Source of the DNA: Nostoc commune NIES-4072
GTDB taxonomy: Bacteria > Cyanobacteriota > Cyanobacteriia > Cyanobacteriales > Nostocaceae
Length of the DNA stretch: 64,000 nt
Assembly: GCF_003113895.1 (NCBI RefSeq)
Contig: NZ_BDUD01000001.1
Coordinates: 4,450,262 to 4,514,261, forward strand
Direction of reading: 5' to 3'
Positions 36,176 to 45,113 of the stretch are shown piece by piece (position 1 is the stretch's first letter; every line of letters begins with the position of its first letter). The position numbers and the translations under genes were made by a program. Below the pieces are notes generated by a model that was not told the DNA's origin, ran no database searches, and worked only from the letters and a program-made list of their open reading frames with translations.

Positions 36176-36715
36176 CTAATCTATTCTATTTTCTAAATAT
36201 TGCCCAATCATCAACTGCTCACCAGCACGAGAGATGATCGTCTGTCTGGTGCGGTATTTGCTGCCAATTAGCTTTAACTCTTCTTCAAACACTGAGCCGT
36301 TGTATTCAGTTCGCAAACACAGTGTTTTTGGGTTGGAGAAATAATACTGGGCGGTGACTGGTTTGGATATGGCAAAACCGCGATCGCGATACAAAATGTT
36401 TCCCATTACCCCGAATATTGTTGAACCTTGCGATTCTTTCTTTGTCTTTAGCACATCTGTACTTTCCCATACAACTGCTGCACCACAGATTAAACTACCT
36501 GCATCAGACAACTCGTGCATCTGAGCTAGCTTTTGCAATTCATCACAGCCCTGCTCTAAAAAATTGATCGTAACGATACTTTCAATCTCCTTAGTTTCTC
36601 CCGCCGGTAGGGTGTAGTAGCGTCGTTGCGATCGCCATTTCCCTGCTGATTCCTGGAAAAATTCGGAAATCTGGGATTCATCGGTGGTTTGTACAATTCT
36701 CAGCAATGATGTCAC
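36176..36715 (-). CDS. CpcS/CpeS-like phycobiliprotein lyase
   Basis: 179-residue protein of the CpcS/CpeS/CpeU lyase family (DUF1001, lipocalin-like barrel), which attaches phycocyanobilin or phycoerythrobilin to cysteines of phycobiliproteins. Seen: FFQESAGKWRSQRRYY at the start, the central AAVVWES and FAISKPVTAQYYFSNP strands, and the C-terminal LRTEYNGSVFEEELKLIGSK with YRTRQTIIS. Start is GTG at 36715. Which bilin and subunit are handled cannot be told; no phycobiliprotein genes are nearby. Confidence 0.85.
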   Translation of the reverse strand: MTSLLRIVQTTDESQISEFFQESAGKWRSQRRYYTLPAGETKEIESIVTINFLEQGCDELQKLAQMHELSDAGSLICGAAVVWESTDVLKTKKESQGSTIFGVMGNILYRDRGFAISKPVTAQYYFSNPKTLCLRTEYNGSVFEEELKLIGSKYRTRQTIISRAGEQLMIGQYLENRID

Positions 36716-37293
36716 GCCTTACCTTCCTCACCTAATGCAAATATATTTCTGGCAAAAAAGTTCATTCTTGCTGTTGTTGCTATGGTACTTATCGCCCTGT
36801 TCTTGCCATATTACGCAAGGGGGGTAAGAAAAATAGTCTCTTCCAATACATTATAAACTTAAAAAAGCAATAAATATTTATTATTCTTAATAAAATAAAT
36901 TATAATATAAGTACAATTACTTATGCCAAATAAAAATGAATATGTAAAAACAAGGGTAATTATTGTAATACTGCCTATGTTAGGATGTGCGGCAAAAAGT
37001 TTCATATCTTTAGAAAAAGCCCAGGTTTCTCCTATAGGTAGATTTCAGAAAACTAACAAATATTTATACTTTGTTTATAATTTATTATCTGCAAGAAGAT
37101 TTTCTACCTCTGCGTAAGAAGTAGAGCGGTGAGAAGTGTTGGATTTTTATGGGAAAACAGTAACTTCTGCTACAGAAAATTACTGTTAGACAGCTTATGA
37201 ATTCTCACCGTTTTTCGTTAATGATATCTCTGACAATTACTTAGTAAAACACGGCCGTTTAACCCCAAAAGCTCCCCAATAAGAGAAAAATAA
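36716..37293. other. AT-rich divergent gap before the efflux operon
   Basis: 578 bases with no credible gene; a 64-codon plus frame at 36923-37117 lacks a ribosome-binding site and features. The centre (36840-36920) is very AT-rich and may hold the promoter. The right part contains the structured element 37127-37215. Confidence 0.6.
37127..37215 (+). promoter_or_regulatory. Structured leader/attenuator-like RNA element
   Basis: An outer 9-bp stem CGGTGAGAA (37127-37135)/TTCTCACCG (37202-37210) followed by TTTTT encloses an inner 8-bp stem AACAGTAA (37156-37163)/TTACTGTT (37180-37187) capped by TTCTG-CTA-CAGAA. The element ends 79 bases before the adaptor gene start. The stem plus U-run looks like an intrinsic terminator, so it could be a small RNA or a conditional attenuator of the efflux genes. 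Confidence 0.55.
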
Positions 37294-38868
37294 ATGATTT
37301 TGGATATGAATAAGCCGCACAAGCAGGTGAAAATAACAGATCCGGTAGCCGCCAACCAGCTCATTAATATCCAGTTAAATTCAGTTGTGGATACTGAGGT
37401 AGCTATGTCTGGGGCGGACTGGGCCTACGCAGATTTAAAGAGTAGACTTCTTGCAAACAGCAGTAGTGCAACAGGTGAAAAAGGTAAAAAAGAAAATTAC
37501 TTACTTTCCTCTACCTCTGTAAGAAGTTTATTTATTTCTTGTTTGCTAGGTATAGGGTTGCTGACAGCAAGTTGTGGCTCGTCGCCCAAAGAATCAGCAG
37601 ATGCACAATCTCAGAGTCCTGCTAGTAGGGAACGCGGTGGTGCAACACCTGTAGATGTGGCGATCGCTCGAACTGACTTACTGGAAAAACAACCAGAATA
37701 TACAGGTAATACAATACCCTTTCGGATTGTATCAGTGCGATCGCAAGTGGAAGCTCGGTTGTTGGCTTTAAACCTTGATGTGGGCGATACGGTAAAGCTT
37801 GGGCAAAACGTTGGGAAGTTAGATGATGCCATACTTTCGACCGAATTAAAGCAAGCAGAAGCAGAATTAACAGCCCTCAAATCAGAAGTAGCTAGAGCAA
37901 CCAATCAAGTAAGGAATGCCCGTGCAGACGTTGAACGGGCGCGGTTAGAAGTAGTACAAGCCCAGGCAGACTCAGAACGGCAGCAGAGGTTGTTCAAAGC
38001 TGGAGCGATCGCTGAACAAACTGCACAGCAAGCACGTACCCAGGCAAAAACAGCAGCACAGGCATTACGGGCAGCCCAAGAGCAGGTTCGTACAGAACAG
38101 CAAGCCGTCGCAGCTGCCCAAGGTAGAGTATTGGCCCAGCAAGCATTGGTTGCTCAAACCAAAGAGCGCAGGTCTTACGCTCAACTGACATCCCCCATCA
38201 ATGGCGTAGTCACAGAAAAGGTGACAGAACCCGGCAACCTTCTGCAAGCAGGTAGCGAAGTCTTAAAAATTGGCGACTTTAACCGTGTGAAAGTCGTCGT
38301 GCAAGTTTCCGAATTAGAACTGGCACAAATTCAGGTTGGGCAATCTGTACAAGTCCGCTTAGATGCCTTCCCCGATCAAGCATTAATTGGCAGAGTTACG
38401 CGCATTTCCCCAGCTGCCGATGCCACAGCTCGTTTGATACCTGTAGAAGTAGTGATTCCCAATACTCAAGGGAAAATTGGTAGTGGACTGCTGGCGCGAG
38501 TTAATTTTGAAAACCAGACACAACAGCGCGTAGTCGTGCCGCAAACAGCTATTCAAAAACAAGCAGGCACTAAAAACTCCAAGGGTACAGGGGAGACGCA
38601 AACAAATGTACAGCAGTCTTCCCCAGCTAACACATCTGGGATAGCAAAGGCAAATTCACAAGACCGAAGTGGGGAAATATTTGTAGTTATTGACACAGAA
38701 GGCAAAACTAAGGTAACAGCACGAGCCGTAATGTTGGGAAAAAGGGCTGATGGGAAAGTGGAAATTTTATCCGGTTTGCAAACGGGAGAGCGCTATGTTG
38801 TTCGTAGTGGTAAGCCGTTAAAAGAAGGTGACACTGTAAGTCTTTCAATTCTTTCAGAAAAGCAATAG
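37294..38868 (+). CDS. RND efflux periplasmic adaptor lipoprotein
   Basis: HlyD/AcrA-type membrane fusion protein that couples an RND pump to the outer membrane channel. Seen: a lipobox LLTASCGS at about residue 93-98 after a hydrophobic segment, biotinyl-lipoyl-like half motifs (VRSQVEARLLALNLDVGDTV and SPINGVVTEKVTEPGNLL), a long Ala/Gln-rich coiled coil (about 190-290) and a beta-barrel domain. The 70-odd residues before the signal segment are unusual; a start further inside is possible. The pump gene follows after 68 bases. Confidence 0.93.
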   Translation: MILDMNKPHKQVKITDPVAANQLINIQLNSVVDTEVAMSGADWAYADLKSRLLANSSSATGEKGKKENYLLSSTSVRSLFISCLLGIGLLTASCGSSPKESADAQSQSPASRERGGATPVDVAIARTDLLEKQPEYTGNTIPFRIVSVRSQVEARLLALNLDVGDTVKLGQNVGKLDDAILSTELKQAEAELTALKSEVARATNQVRNARADVERARLEVVQAQADSERQQRLFKAGAIAEQTAQQARTQAKTAAQALRAAQEQVRTEQQAVAAAQGRVLAQQALVAQTKERRSYAQLTSPINGVVTEKVTEPGNLLQAGSEVLKIGDFNRVKVVVQVSELELAQIQVGQSVQVRLDAFPDQALIGRVTRISPAADATARLIPVEVVIPNTQGKIGSGLLARVNFENQTQQRVVVPQTAIQKQAGTKNSKGTGETQTNVQQSSPANTSGIAKANSQDRSGEIFVVIDTEGKTKVTARAVMLGKRADGKVEILSGLQTGERYVVRSGKPLKEGDTVSLSILSEKQ

Positions 38869-38936
38869 TAGGGTGAGTAATAACCACCATACCAAGGAAA
38901 AAAGTACTTAGTAGTCAGCACTTATCACTTAGTATC

Positions 38937-41900
38937 ATGCAACAGGCGAACAATAATAATGGCAATGGCGGATTTAGTCTTAGTGCGATCGCTATCCGCC
39001 AACATATTGGCACACTCATGCTCACCGTGGCAGTAATTGTCATTGGGGTATTTTTTCTCACCACGATCCAAGTCGATCTCCTACCGTCAATTACTTATCC
39101 ACGAGTTAGTGTCCGACTAGAAGCCCCTGGTATTTCGCCAGAGGTAGCAGTAGATGAAATCACCCGACCCTTAGAAGAAGCTTTATCGGCAACCGAGAAT
39201 GTAGTGCAAGTTTTTTCCCGCACCCGTGAAGGACAGGTAAGCCTCGATTTATACTTCCAACCAGGGGGCGATATTGACCAAGCTCTAAACGATGCTACTG
39301 CTGCTTTTAACCGAGGGCGAGGACAACTGCCAGATACGATAGAGGAGCCGCGATTATTTAAACTCGATCCCTCCCAATTGCCAGTTTATGAATTGGCGCT
39401 AACATCTGATTCGTTGCCAGGCAAAGATTTACGTGTATTTGCTGATGAAGAGTTAACCCGTGAACTCAGTGTCGTGCCGGGAGTTGCTTCAGTCGATGTA
39501 TCTGGTGGTGCTGAGGAAGAAGTACGAGTGCTTGTTGACTTAAACCGATTGCAAGCTTTGGGTGTCGGGTTAAATGATGTCTTAGATGAATTAACAGCCC
39601 GTAACCAAGATACTTCTGGTGGTCGGATTCTAGGGCAAACTTCCGAGCCATTAACTCGGACTGTAGGACGTTTCCAAAATGCCAAAGAAATTGAAAACCT
39701 CTCCTTAGAAGTTTCCTCCCCTGCTTCCCCTGTCTCCCCTGCCTCCCCTACCTCTTCTACCTCCCCTGCACCTTCTCGCCGCGTTTATTTGCGAGACTTT
39801 GCTGAGGTAATTGATGATACAGAAGACCAGCGAGTATTTGTCTACCTAAATCGTCAGCCTGCGGTGAAATTTTCAATCCAAAAGCAGCCTGAGGCCAATA
39901 CAATTACCGTTGTAGATGCTGTGAAGCGGCGAATTGAACAATTACGACAATCGGGTTTAATTCCAGCAGATATGACTTTGAGTCCCACCACAGATGAATC
40001 TGTTTTTATCCGCAATTCTTTAAATGATGTCATCTTTTCAGGGATTTCTGGAGCATTGTTAGCAGCAGCAGCAGTGTTGTTATTTTTGGGATCATTCAGG
40101 CAAACATTGATTATCAGTTTGACGATTCCGTTGTGTACTCTAGCAGCGATCGCTCTGATGAAAATATTTGGCTTAACTTTGAATGTATTTAGTTTAGCAG
40201 GTCTGACATTAGGAGTCGGTCAAGCAATTGATACATCCGTTGTGATTTTGGAGAACATTTCTGAAAAAGCAGGGATGACTCCCAATCAGAAAGAGATGGA
40301 GCCAGAGGGGCAGAGGAAAAATTCAAAATTCTTTATTGACAGTGCCATTAATGCTTCCCAAGAAGTGGAATCTGCTTTAGTTGCTGCTACAGGTGCTAAC
40401 TTAGTTTCTGTAGTACCATTCCTCTTAATTGGCGGCTTTATTGCACTGCTATTTAATGAACTGATTCTGACAATTAGCTTCGCAGTCGCAGCATCCCTTG
40501 TCGTAGCGATTACAGTAGTGCCGATGCTATCTTCTCGACTCTTGGGAATTAGCTGGTCTAGTCGAATCAGTGAATTTTGGTTGCTTAGACAGTTTAATCA
40601 CCGATTTGAAGATGCTACACGGGGATACAGTAATTTCTTAACCAAGGTTTTACGCTATCGGCTCCTCGTCGTTATCGCTGCTTTGGTAATTTTAGGCGGC
40701 AGCAGCTTCTTTATGTTTGGTCAAATTCCCCAAGAAATTTTACCCCGCATCAGTACTGGGCAAGCTAACTTGAGAGCGCAGTTTCCTCCCGGTACACCTT
40801 TAGGAACTTCTGAGAAAGTTATGCAAATTGTCGATGACATTTTGCTCAAACAACCAGAAACAGAGTCTGCTTTCACAACTGTGGGTGGTTCTTTGTTTGG
40901 TAGCAATACTACAGAAAATCCTTTACGTGCCAGCAGCACTATCAATCTAAAACCAGGCACAGATGTAGAAGCTTTCGTCAAAAAAGTAACTCAGGAATTT
41001 AACAAACTCAATTTAGCAGGAATTCTGCTACGCCTCAACCCTGGTCAGGTGCGGGGTTTAGTTTTGAGTAATTCTCCAGTGCAAGGGTCAGACGTTGACG
41101 TGATTCTGCAAGGTGAAAATGAAGAAAACTTAACGCAAGCAGGCGCACAAGTGTTGCAAGCATTGCAAGAAAGGGCAAAATTAGCGACATTCCGACCAGA
41201 TGCCGACCCCCGGCAACCGGAAATCCAAATTCGCCCTGACTGGGAAAGAGTTTCGGCTTTAGGGTTGAGCGCCGGGCAAATTGGTGCAACAGTTCAAACA
41301 GCAATTGAAGGTTCAGTTCCTACGCAAATTCAACGCGGTAATCGTTTAGTTGATGTGCGGGTGCAGCTAAATAAGGAAGCAATTGCGCGTCCTTCCCAGC
41401 TAGAGCAATTACCGCTATTTACAGAAAATAATCAACTAATCCGCCTTTCAGACGTTGCGAACATTCAAGAAGGTCAAGCGCCTGGTGAGGTGCAACGAAT
41501 TAATCAGCGCCAAGCTTTTATTGTGGCAGGTAATCTGAGCGAGGGGGCTAGTCTTGGTGAAGCGATCGCAGAAATCAACCAGGTACTCAAAGATGTAGAC
41601 TTACCTGATGGCGTTTCAATTGTGCCTAGTTCTGCCCAAGAAACTAATCAGCAACTTCAGGATGCTTTAAAAACTTTGGGGGCGTTGGCAACGTTCTTGA
41701 TCTTTGTAGTCATGGCGGTACAATACAATTCGCTGATTGACCCATTGGTAATTATGTTCACCGTACCACTGGCATTAGCTGGAGGACTTTTTGGACTTTA
41801 CATTACCCAAACTGCAATTGGCGCAACTGTAATTGTTGGTGTCGTCTTGCTGGTGGGAATTGTGGTAAACGCAGGGATTTTAATGGTAGAACTGGCGAAC

Positions 41901-42212
41901 CAAATTCGGGATGAAATTGGTTGTAGTCGCCAAATTGCGATCATGAAAGCTGCCCCTCAACGCTTGCGCCCAATTATCATGACTACAGTCACCACTATTT
42001 TGGGACTGTTTCCTTTGGCATTGGGCATTGGCGAAGGTTCTGAATTTTTGCAGCCTTTAGGGATTGTAGTTTTCTTTGGGATGGCGATCGCTACAATGCT
42101 GACATTGTTTATCATCCCCTGTTTTTATATTCTGCTACACGATTTGCTCGGTGGTAATTGGGCGAAGCCAGTATTAATTTGGTTGCGTGGATTTACGAAA
42201 AAATTGATTTGA
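38937..42212 (+). CDS. RND family efflux pump (AcrB/MexB type)
   Basis: 1091-residue inner-membrane H+-driven pump. Seen: first helix TLMLTVAVIVIGVFFLTTIQ, VDLLPSITYPRVSVR, central helices about residues 360-540 with GLTLGVGQAIDTSVVILENI (charged residue relay region, though the usual DDA is IDT here) and the C-terminal TM block with VVLLVGIVVNAGILMVELAN. A low-complexity Ser/Pro insertion (residues about 260-281, SPASPVSPASPTSSTSPAPS) is encoded by a short tandem repeat in a periplasmic loop. Substrate unknown. Confidence 0.94.
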   Translation: MQQANNNNGNGGFSLSAIAIRQHIGTLMLTVAVIVIGVFFLTTIQVDLLPSITYPRVSVRLEAPGISPEVAVDEITRPLEEALSATENVVQVFSRTREGQVSLDLYFQPGGDIDQALNDATAAFNRGRGQLPDTIEEPRLFKLDPSQLPVYELALTSDSLPGKDLRVFADEELTRELSVVPGVASVDVSGGAEEEVRVLVDLNRLQALGVGLNDVLDELTARNQDTSGGRILGQTSEPLTRTVGRFQNAKEIENLSLEVSSPASPVSPASPTSSTSPAPSRRVYLRDFAEVIDDTEDQRVFVYLNRQPAVKFSIQKQPEANTITVVDAVKRRIEQLRQSGLIPADMTLSPTTDESVFIRNSLNDVIFSGISGALLAAAAVLLFLGSFRQTLIISLTIPLCTLAAIALMKIFGLTLNVFSLAGLTLGVGQAIDTSVVILENISEKAGMTPNQKEMEPEGQRKNSKFFIDSAINASQEVESALVAATGANLVSVVPFLLIGGFIALLFNELILTISFAVAASLVVAITVVPMLSSRLLGISWSSRISEFWLLRQFNHRFEDATRGYSNFLTKVLRYRLLVVIAALVILGGSSFFMFGQIPQEILPRISTGQANLRAQFPPGTPLGTSEKVMQIVDDILLKQPETESAFTTVGGSLFGSNTTENPLRASSTINLKPGTDVEAFVKKVTQEFNKLNLAGILLRLNPGQVRGLVLSNSPVQGSDVDVILQGENEENLTQAGAQVLQALQERAKLATFRPDADPRQPEIQIRPDWERVSALGLSAGQIGATVQTAIEGSVPTQIQRGNRLVDVRVQLNKEAIARPSQLEQLPLFTENNQLIRLSDVANIQEGQAPGEVQRINQRQAFIVAGNLSEGASLGEAIAEINQVLKDVDLPDGVSIVPSSAQETNQQLQDALKTLGALATFLIFVVMAVQYNSLIDPLVIMFTVPLALAGGLFGLYITQTAIGATVIVGVVLLVGIVVNAGILMVELANQIRDEIGCSRQIAIMKAAPQRLRPIIMTTVTTILGLFPLALGIGEGSEFLQPLGIVVFFGMAIATMLTLFIIPCFYILLHDLLGGNWAKPVLIWLRGFTKKLI

Positions 42213-42775
42213 ATCCCTGATAGGGATTCAATACTTGTCGGGTTTTGGGGAAAAGGCGAAGGGGAAAGGGGAAAGAAAAAACCTTTAACCTTTACCCGAA
42301 ACCTAATTCCGAGTTAAAAATCCTTTACCCGAGCAGTATTGGATAGGGATTAAATTTTTCAACACGTTCTACGCTGGAATTTAAATTAACCTGAGTTCGA
42401 CAAACCTCTCCCTGACTTAAACTGTCGAATTCACGTTAAATTAACGTGATTTGCCAACAAAAAAAACTTCAAAACTTGTTGGTAGATCACGTTAAACTCA
42501 ACTTTTTTCAAATTCACATATTGTCTAATCTGTCAACGCATAAGTTCTAATTTAGATTTTTTATAAAGATTGGGTAAAATTACTAGTTATTTTGATAAGG
42601 CATTACAAGAATTGTTTTATAAATCAACCTATGAGTAAATATAAACTCACTAGGCAGGCACATATTAACCGCTATTTATCTAGCAGTTAGATAGCGGTTT
42701 AAAAATGAGTTTTTGCTGTTTGATTTAACCCACACAGTATAGTATTCTCTCAATCAATATAAAGAGGACAGAAAT
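42213..42775. other. Gap with several palindromes before the PEP-CTERM gene
   Basis: 563 bases without a gene. It begins with the perfect palindrome GAATCCCTGATAGGGATTC (42211-42229) at the pump stop codon, then GGGGAAA repeats, an inverted pair GAGTTCGACA/TGTCGAATTC (42393-42402, 42423-42432), the 17-base palindrome CACGTTAAATTAACGTG (42432-42448) and a half site ATCACGTTAAA at about 42487. An AGAGGA ribosome-binding site precedes the next gene. Confidence 0.65.
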
Positions 42776-43438
42776 ATGACTACAATAACAACCAAAATAG
42801 CCTTATCTGTTCTAGGAGCAGCAGGAATTAGTTTATTGTCTTTGACACCAGCGAGAGCCTTCATCTCAGTAGAACCCATCGTGACAACTCAAAATGAAGA
42901 CATACTCGAAACGAAAAAGCCAAGAACTCTTGGGCCAGAGTATCAACCAGGGCAAGTAATAGAATTTGGTGTCTCAGATGTAGCTAATAACTTTCTAAAC
43001 GATACTGGGTACGATATAGAAAGCTTGGTCTTTGATTTAAAAACGCTTGCCTATAGTAATCCAAATTCTACTCCTGTATTTAATAATGAACCTGTGCAGT
43101 GGGGAGATGTTAATGGAGATGGGAAGATTGGTTACTCTAATAACCCTGATCTAAAGGATATTTTTTCAGACATTACCGTAAAAGATAACATCATCACTTT
43201 TAGTGGTGGCGTAATCCCAAAGGGAACTCTGTTTTACAATCCATTCGCTACCAACCCCAATGTATCACCAGGTGGTGGAATCATCCCACCAGTGCCAGCA
43301 GAGCAAGTGGATAAAGATGGGCCAATTAGAGTGGGTAGTTATTACACTGCTGTTCCTGAATCAACTAATGTTTTGGGTGTACTAGTTTTTGGCGCTTTAG
43401 GTGTAGCTTTAAAAGTAAAGCGATCGCTACACTGTTAA
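42776..43438 (+). CDS. Exported protein with PEP-CTERM-like sorting tail
   Basis: 220 residues, not recognised by family. Seen: a signal peptide (KIALSVLGAAGISLLSLTPA, cleavage near ARA-FI), a central region with a dockerin/EF-hand-like calcium loop WGDVNGDGKIG (about residues 121-131), and a C-terminal VPESTNVLGVLVFGALGVAL plus basic KVKRS tail, the layout of exosortase (PEP-CTERM) substrates, with PES in place of PEP. Likely anchored or released at the cell surface. The glycosyltransferase that follows converges on it. Confidence 0.75.
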   Translation: MTTITTKIALSVLGAAGISLLSLTPARAFISVEPIVTTQNEDILETKKPRTLGPEYQPGQVIEFGVSDVANNFLNDTGYDIESLVFDLKTLAYSNPNSTPVFNNEPVQWGDVNGDGKIGYSNNPDLKDIFSDITVKDNIITFSGGVIPKGTLFYNPFATNPNVSPGGGIIPPVPAEQVDKDGPIRVGSYYTAVPESTNVLGVLVFGALGVALKVKRSLHC

Positions 43439-43443
43439 CGCTC

Positions 43444-44502
43444 TCATTCTGTAATTAATTCACGATACACCGCCAGTGTTTCCTGATGGACGCGGGCAAC
43501 ACTCAGCCACTCTAGGTTGTGATTTGCCCGTTGTTTCCATTCGTGCAGCATATCGGCATTACTCAGTAATTGCCCTAAAACTCCAGCCAAAGCATTACTA
43601 TCTTTTGCTGGCACTAAAATTCCTGCTTCCCCATTATCCAAAGCTTCAGGAATCCCGTCTACTTGAGTGCCAACGATCGCAATTCCAGCAACTCTTGCTT
43701 CCGAAAGTACCAAGGGGCAAGGATCGCGGTGAGAAGCTAGCACAAATATGTCACAAGATATCAGATAACGTTGAGGTGACGGTTGGAAGCCTTCAAAATG
43801 GATGCGTTCTTTTACAGAAGTTGCTTGTGCCTGGGCCTCAAATAGCTGTTTATCAGGGCCATTTCCTACCAAATAAAGATGCGCTTGGGGAAAATCTGAG
43901 GCAATTTGTTCAAAAGCAGCGATTAACTCAGCAATTCCCTTACGTTGATACATCCCGGCTACAGTTGCGATCGCTGGACGTTGTAATGGTAAAGGTTGAT
44001 AATCTTGTATTTGTCGCGTGCGGGGGCTGCCCAAAGTTCCGTTACATATTACCCGCAGCTTGTTTTCGGAAATACCGCGCCGTGCCATAGAATCTCGTAC
44101 AGCCTTACTGACAGCAATTACCCTGTCAGCTAAACCCATCAGCAGACTAGAACGCTGAAATTCATTGTGGACTGTGGAAACTAAAGCATATTTATGCCCT
44201 TTAAAAATGCGAGCTAGGATGACTCCCGTCATCATGTGGGCGTGAACAATATCCGGCTGAAATTCTGCGGCGATCGCCAGGTAACGCACAGCTGCTTTAA
44301 TAATACTTATCGGTTTCCTGGTTTGGTCTAGTTGGTAGTGTTTGACACCAGATATATTTAGTAATTTCTCATATTCACCACCAGCCGAAATAACCGCTAC
44401 CTCATGACCAGATTTTGCTTGTAAACAAGCCAGATCCACAGCCACATTTACAATACCGTTACCTATTTCTTGAACGTGGTTCAAAATATGGATGATTCGC
44501 AT
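43444..44502 (-). CDS. Glycosyltransferase family 4
   Basis: 352-residue retaining glycosyltransferase with GT-B fold. Seen: N-terminal IIHILNHVQEIGNGIVNVAV, DIVHAHMMTGVI, VAVSKAV-type segment (VIAVSKAVRDSMARRGI), and the C-terminal nucleotide-sugar site FVLASHRDPCPLVLSEARVA with GIPEAL, GT4 hallmarks. Likely adds a sugar to a lipid or polysaccharide of the envelope. Donor and acceptor unknown. Confidence 0.9.
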   Translation of the reverse strand: MRIIHILNHVQEIGNGIVNVAVDLACLQAKSGHEVAVISAGGEYEKLLNISGVKHYQLDQTRKPISIIKAAVRYLAIAAEFQPDIVHAHMMTGVILARIFKGHKYALVSTVHNEFQRSSLLMGLADRVIAVSKAVRDSMARRGISENKLRVICNGTLGSPRTRQIQDYQPLPLQRPAIATVAGMYQRKGIAELIAAFEQIASDFPQAHLYLVGNGPDKQLFEAQAQATSVKERIHFEGFQPSPQRYLISCDIFVLASHRDPCPLVLSEARVAGIAIVGTQVDGIPEALDNGEAGILVPAKDSNALAGVLGQLLSNADMLHEWKQRANHNLEWLSVARVHQETLAVYRELITE

Positions 44503-45113
44503 AATCTTTGAGATATGTATAGAAAATAAAGTTGAAGAAGGCAGAAGGCAGAGGGCAGAAGGTTCAATATATTCGGGGATTCAACACCGTACTTAATTGG
44601 GGACACCTGTGGCAGAGATTGTGGTGGGGGTCTTAAACCCTTACTCCCTTTGGTCGTGGGCAGAGTCTTGAGTCAGAATTTCCTTCTGCCTTCAGCAAGA
44701 CCTGCCCTCTGCCTTTCTTGATAAATAGCTGAGTGGAAATCAACCTAATTCTTGAGGTGTTCAATGACAACTCAAAAAGAGTCAGTAGTGCGTAAAATTA
44801 ACACTTACTACTGACCAACAGTACTTATAACTAATTACTTAGCTTAAAGACTTATTCATTAATAGCTAGATAAATCGGGGTAAAAATCCAAAATTATCAA
44901 GATTAAATCTGGTATTTCAATCGCTACAGCCTTCTTTGCTCTCCTGAAATAATCTTCTGGCTTTACAAAAGTAGCAATCAGACTGATAATAAACAAAGAA
45001 ATTAATAGTAATCACTAATTCAGTATTACTACTTACAAGTGTGTGAAAACCCAGGAATAGCAAAGCTTCAGTCAGTTTTAATTGAACTCAAAATCTTAAC
45101 TTGAAGTAACAAA
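44503..45113. other. Gene-free divergent region before the large surface protein
   Basis: 611 bases. A GAAGGCAGAAGGCAGAGGGCAG tract at about 44537-44562 is answered by CTTCTGCCTT and CTGCCCTCTGCC at 44686-44718, giving long-range inverted repeats. A 16-codon frame at 44764-44814 (MTTQKESVVRKINTYY) has a GAGGTG five bases upstream and may be a leader peptide or chance. The rest is AT-rich. Confidence 0.5.

Noticed and set aside
36923..37117. 64-codon plus-strand frame MPNKNEYVKTRV...
   Set aside because: No ribosome-binding site, no recognisable domain, and it lies in very AT-rich DNA where open frames arise by chance.
42211..42229. Possible CRISPR array
   Set aside because: Only one palindrome of this kind is present; no regularly spaced repeats and no cas genes in the window.
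44764..44814. 16-codon leader-peptide-like frame with a Shine-Dalgarno-like GAGGTG
   Set aside because: Too short to judge, no run of regulatory codons and no attenuator next to it; kept only as a note in the gap entry.
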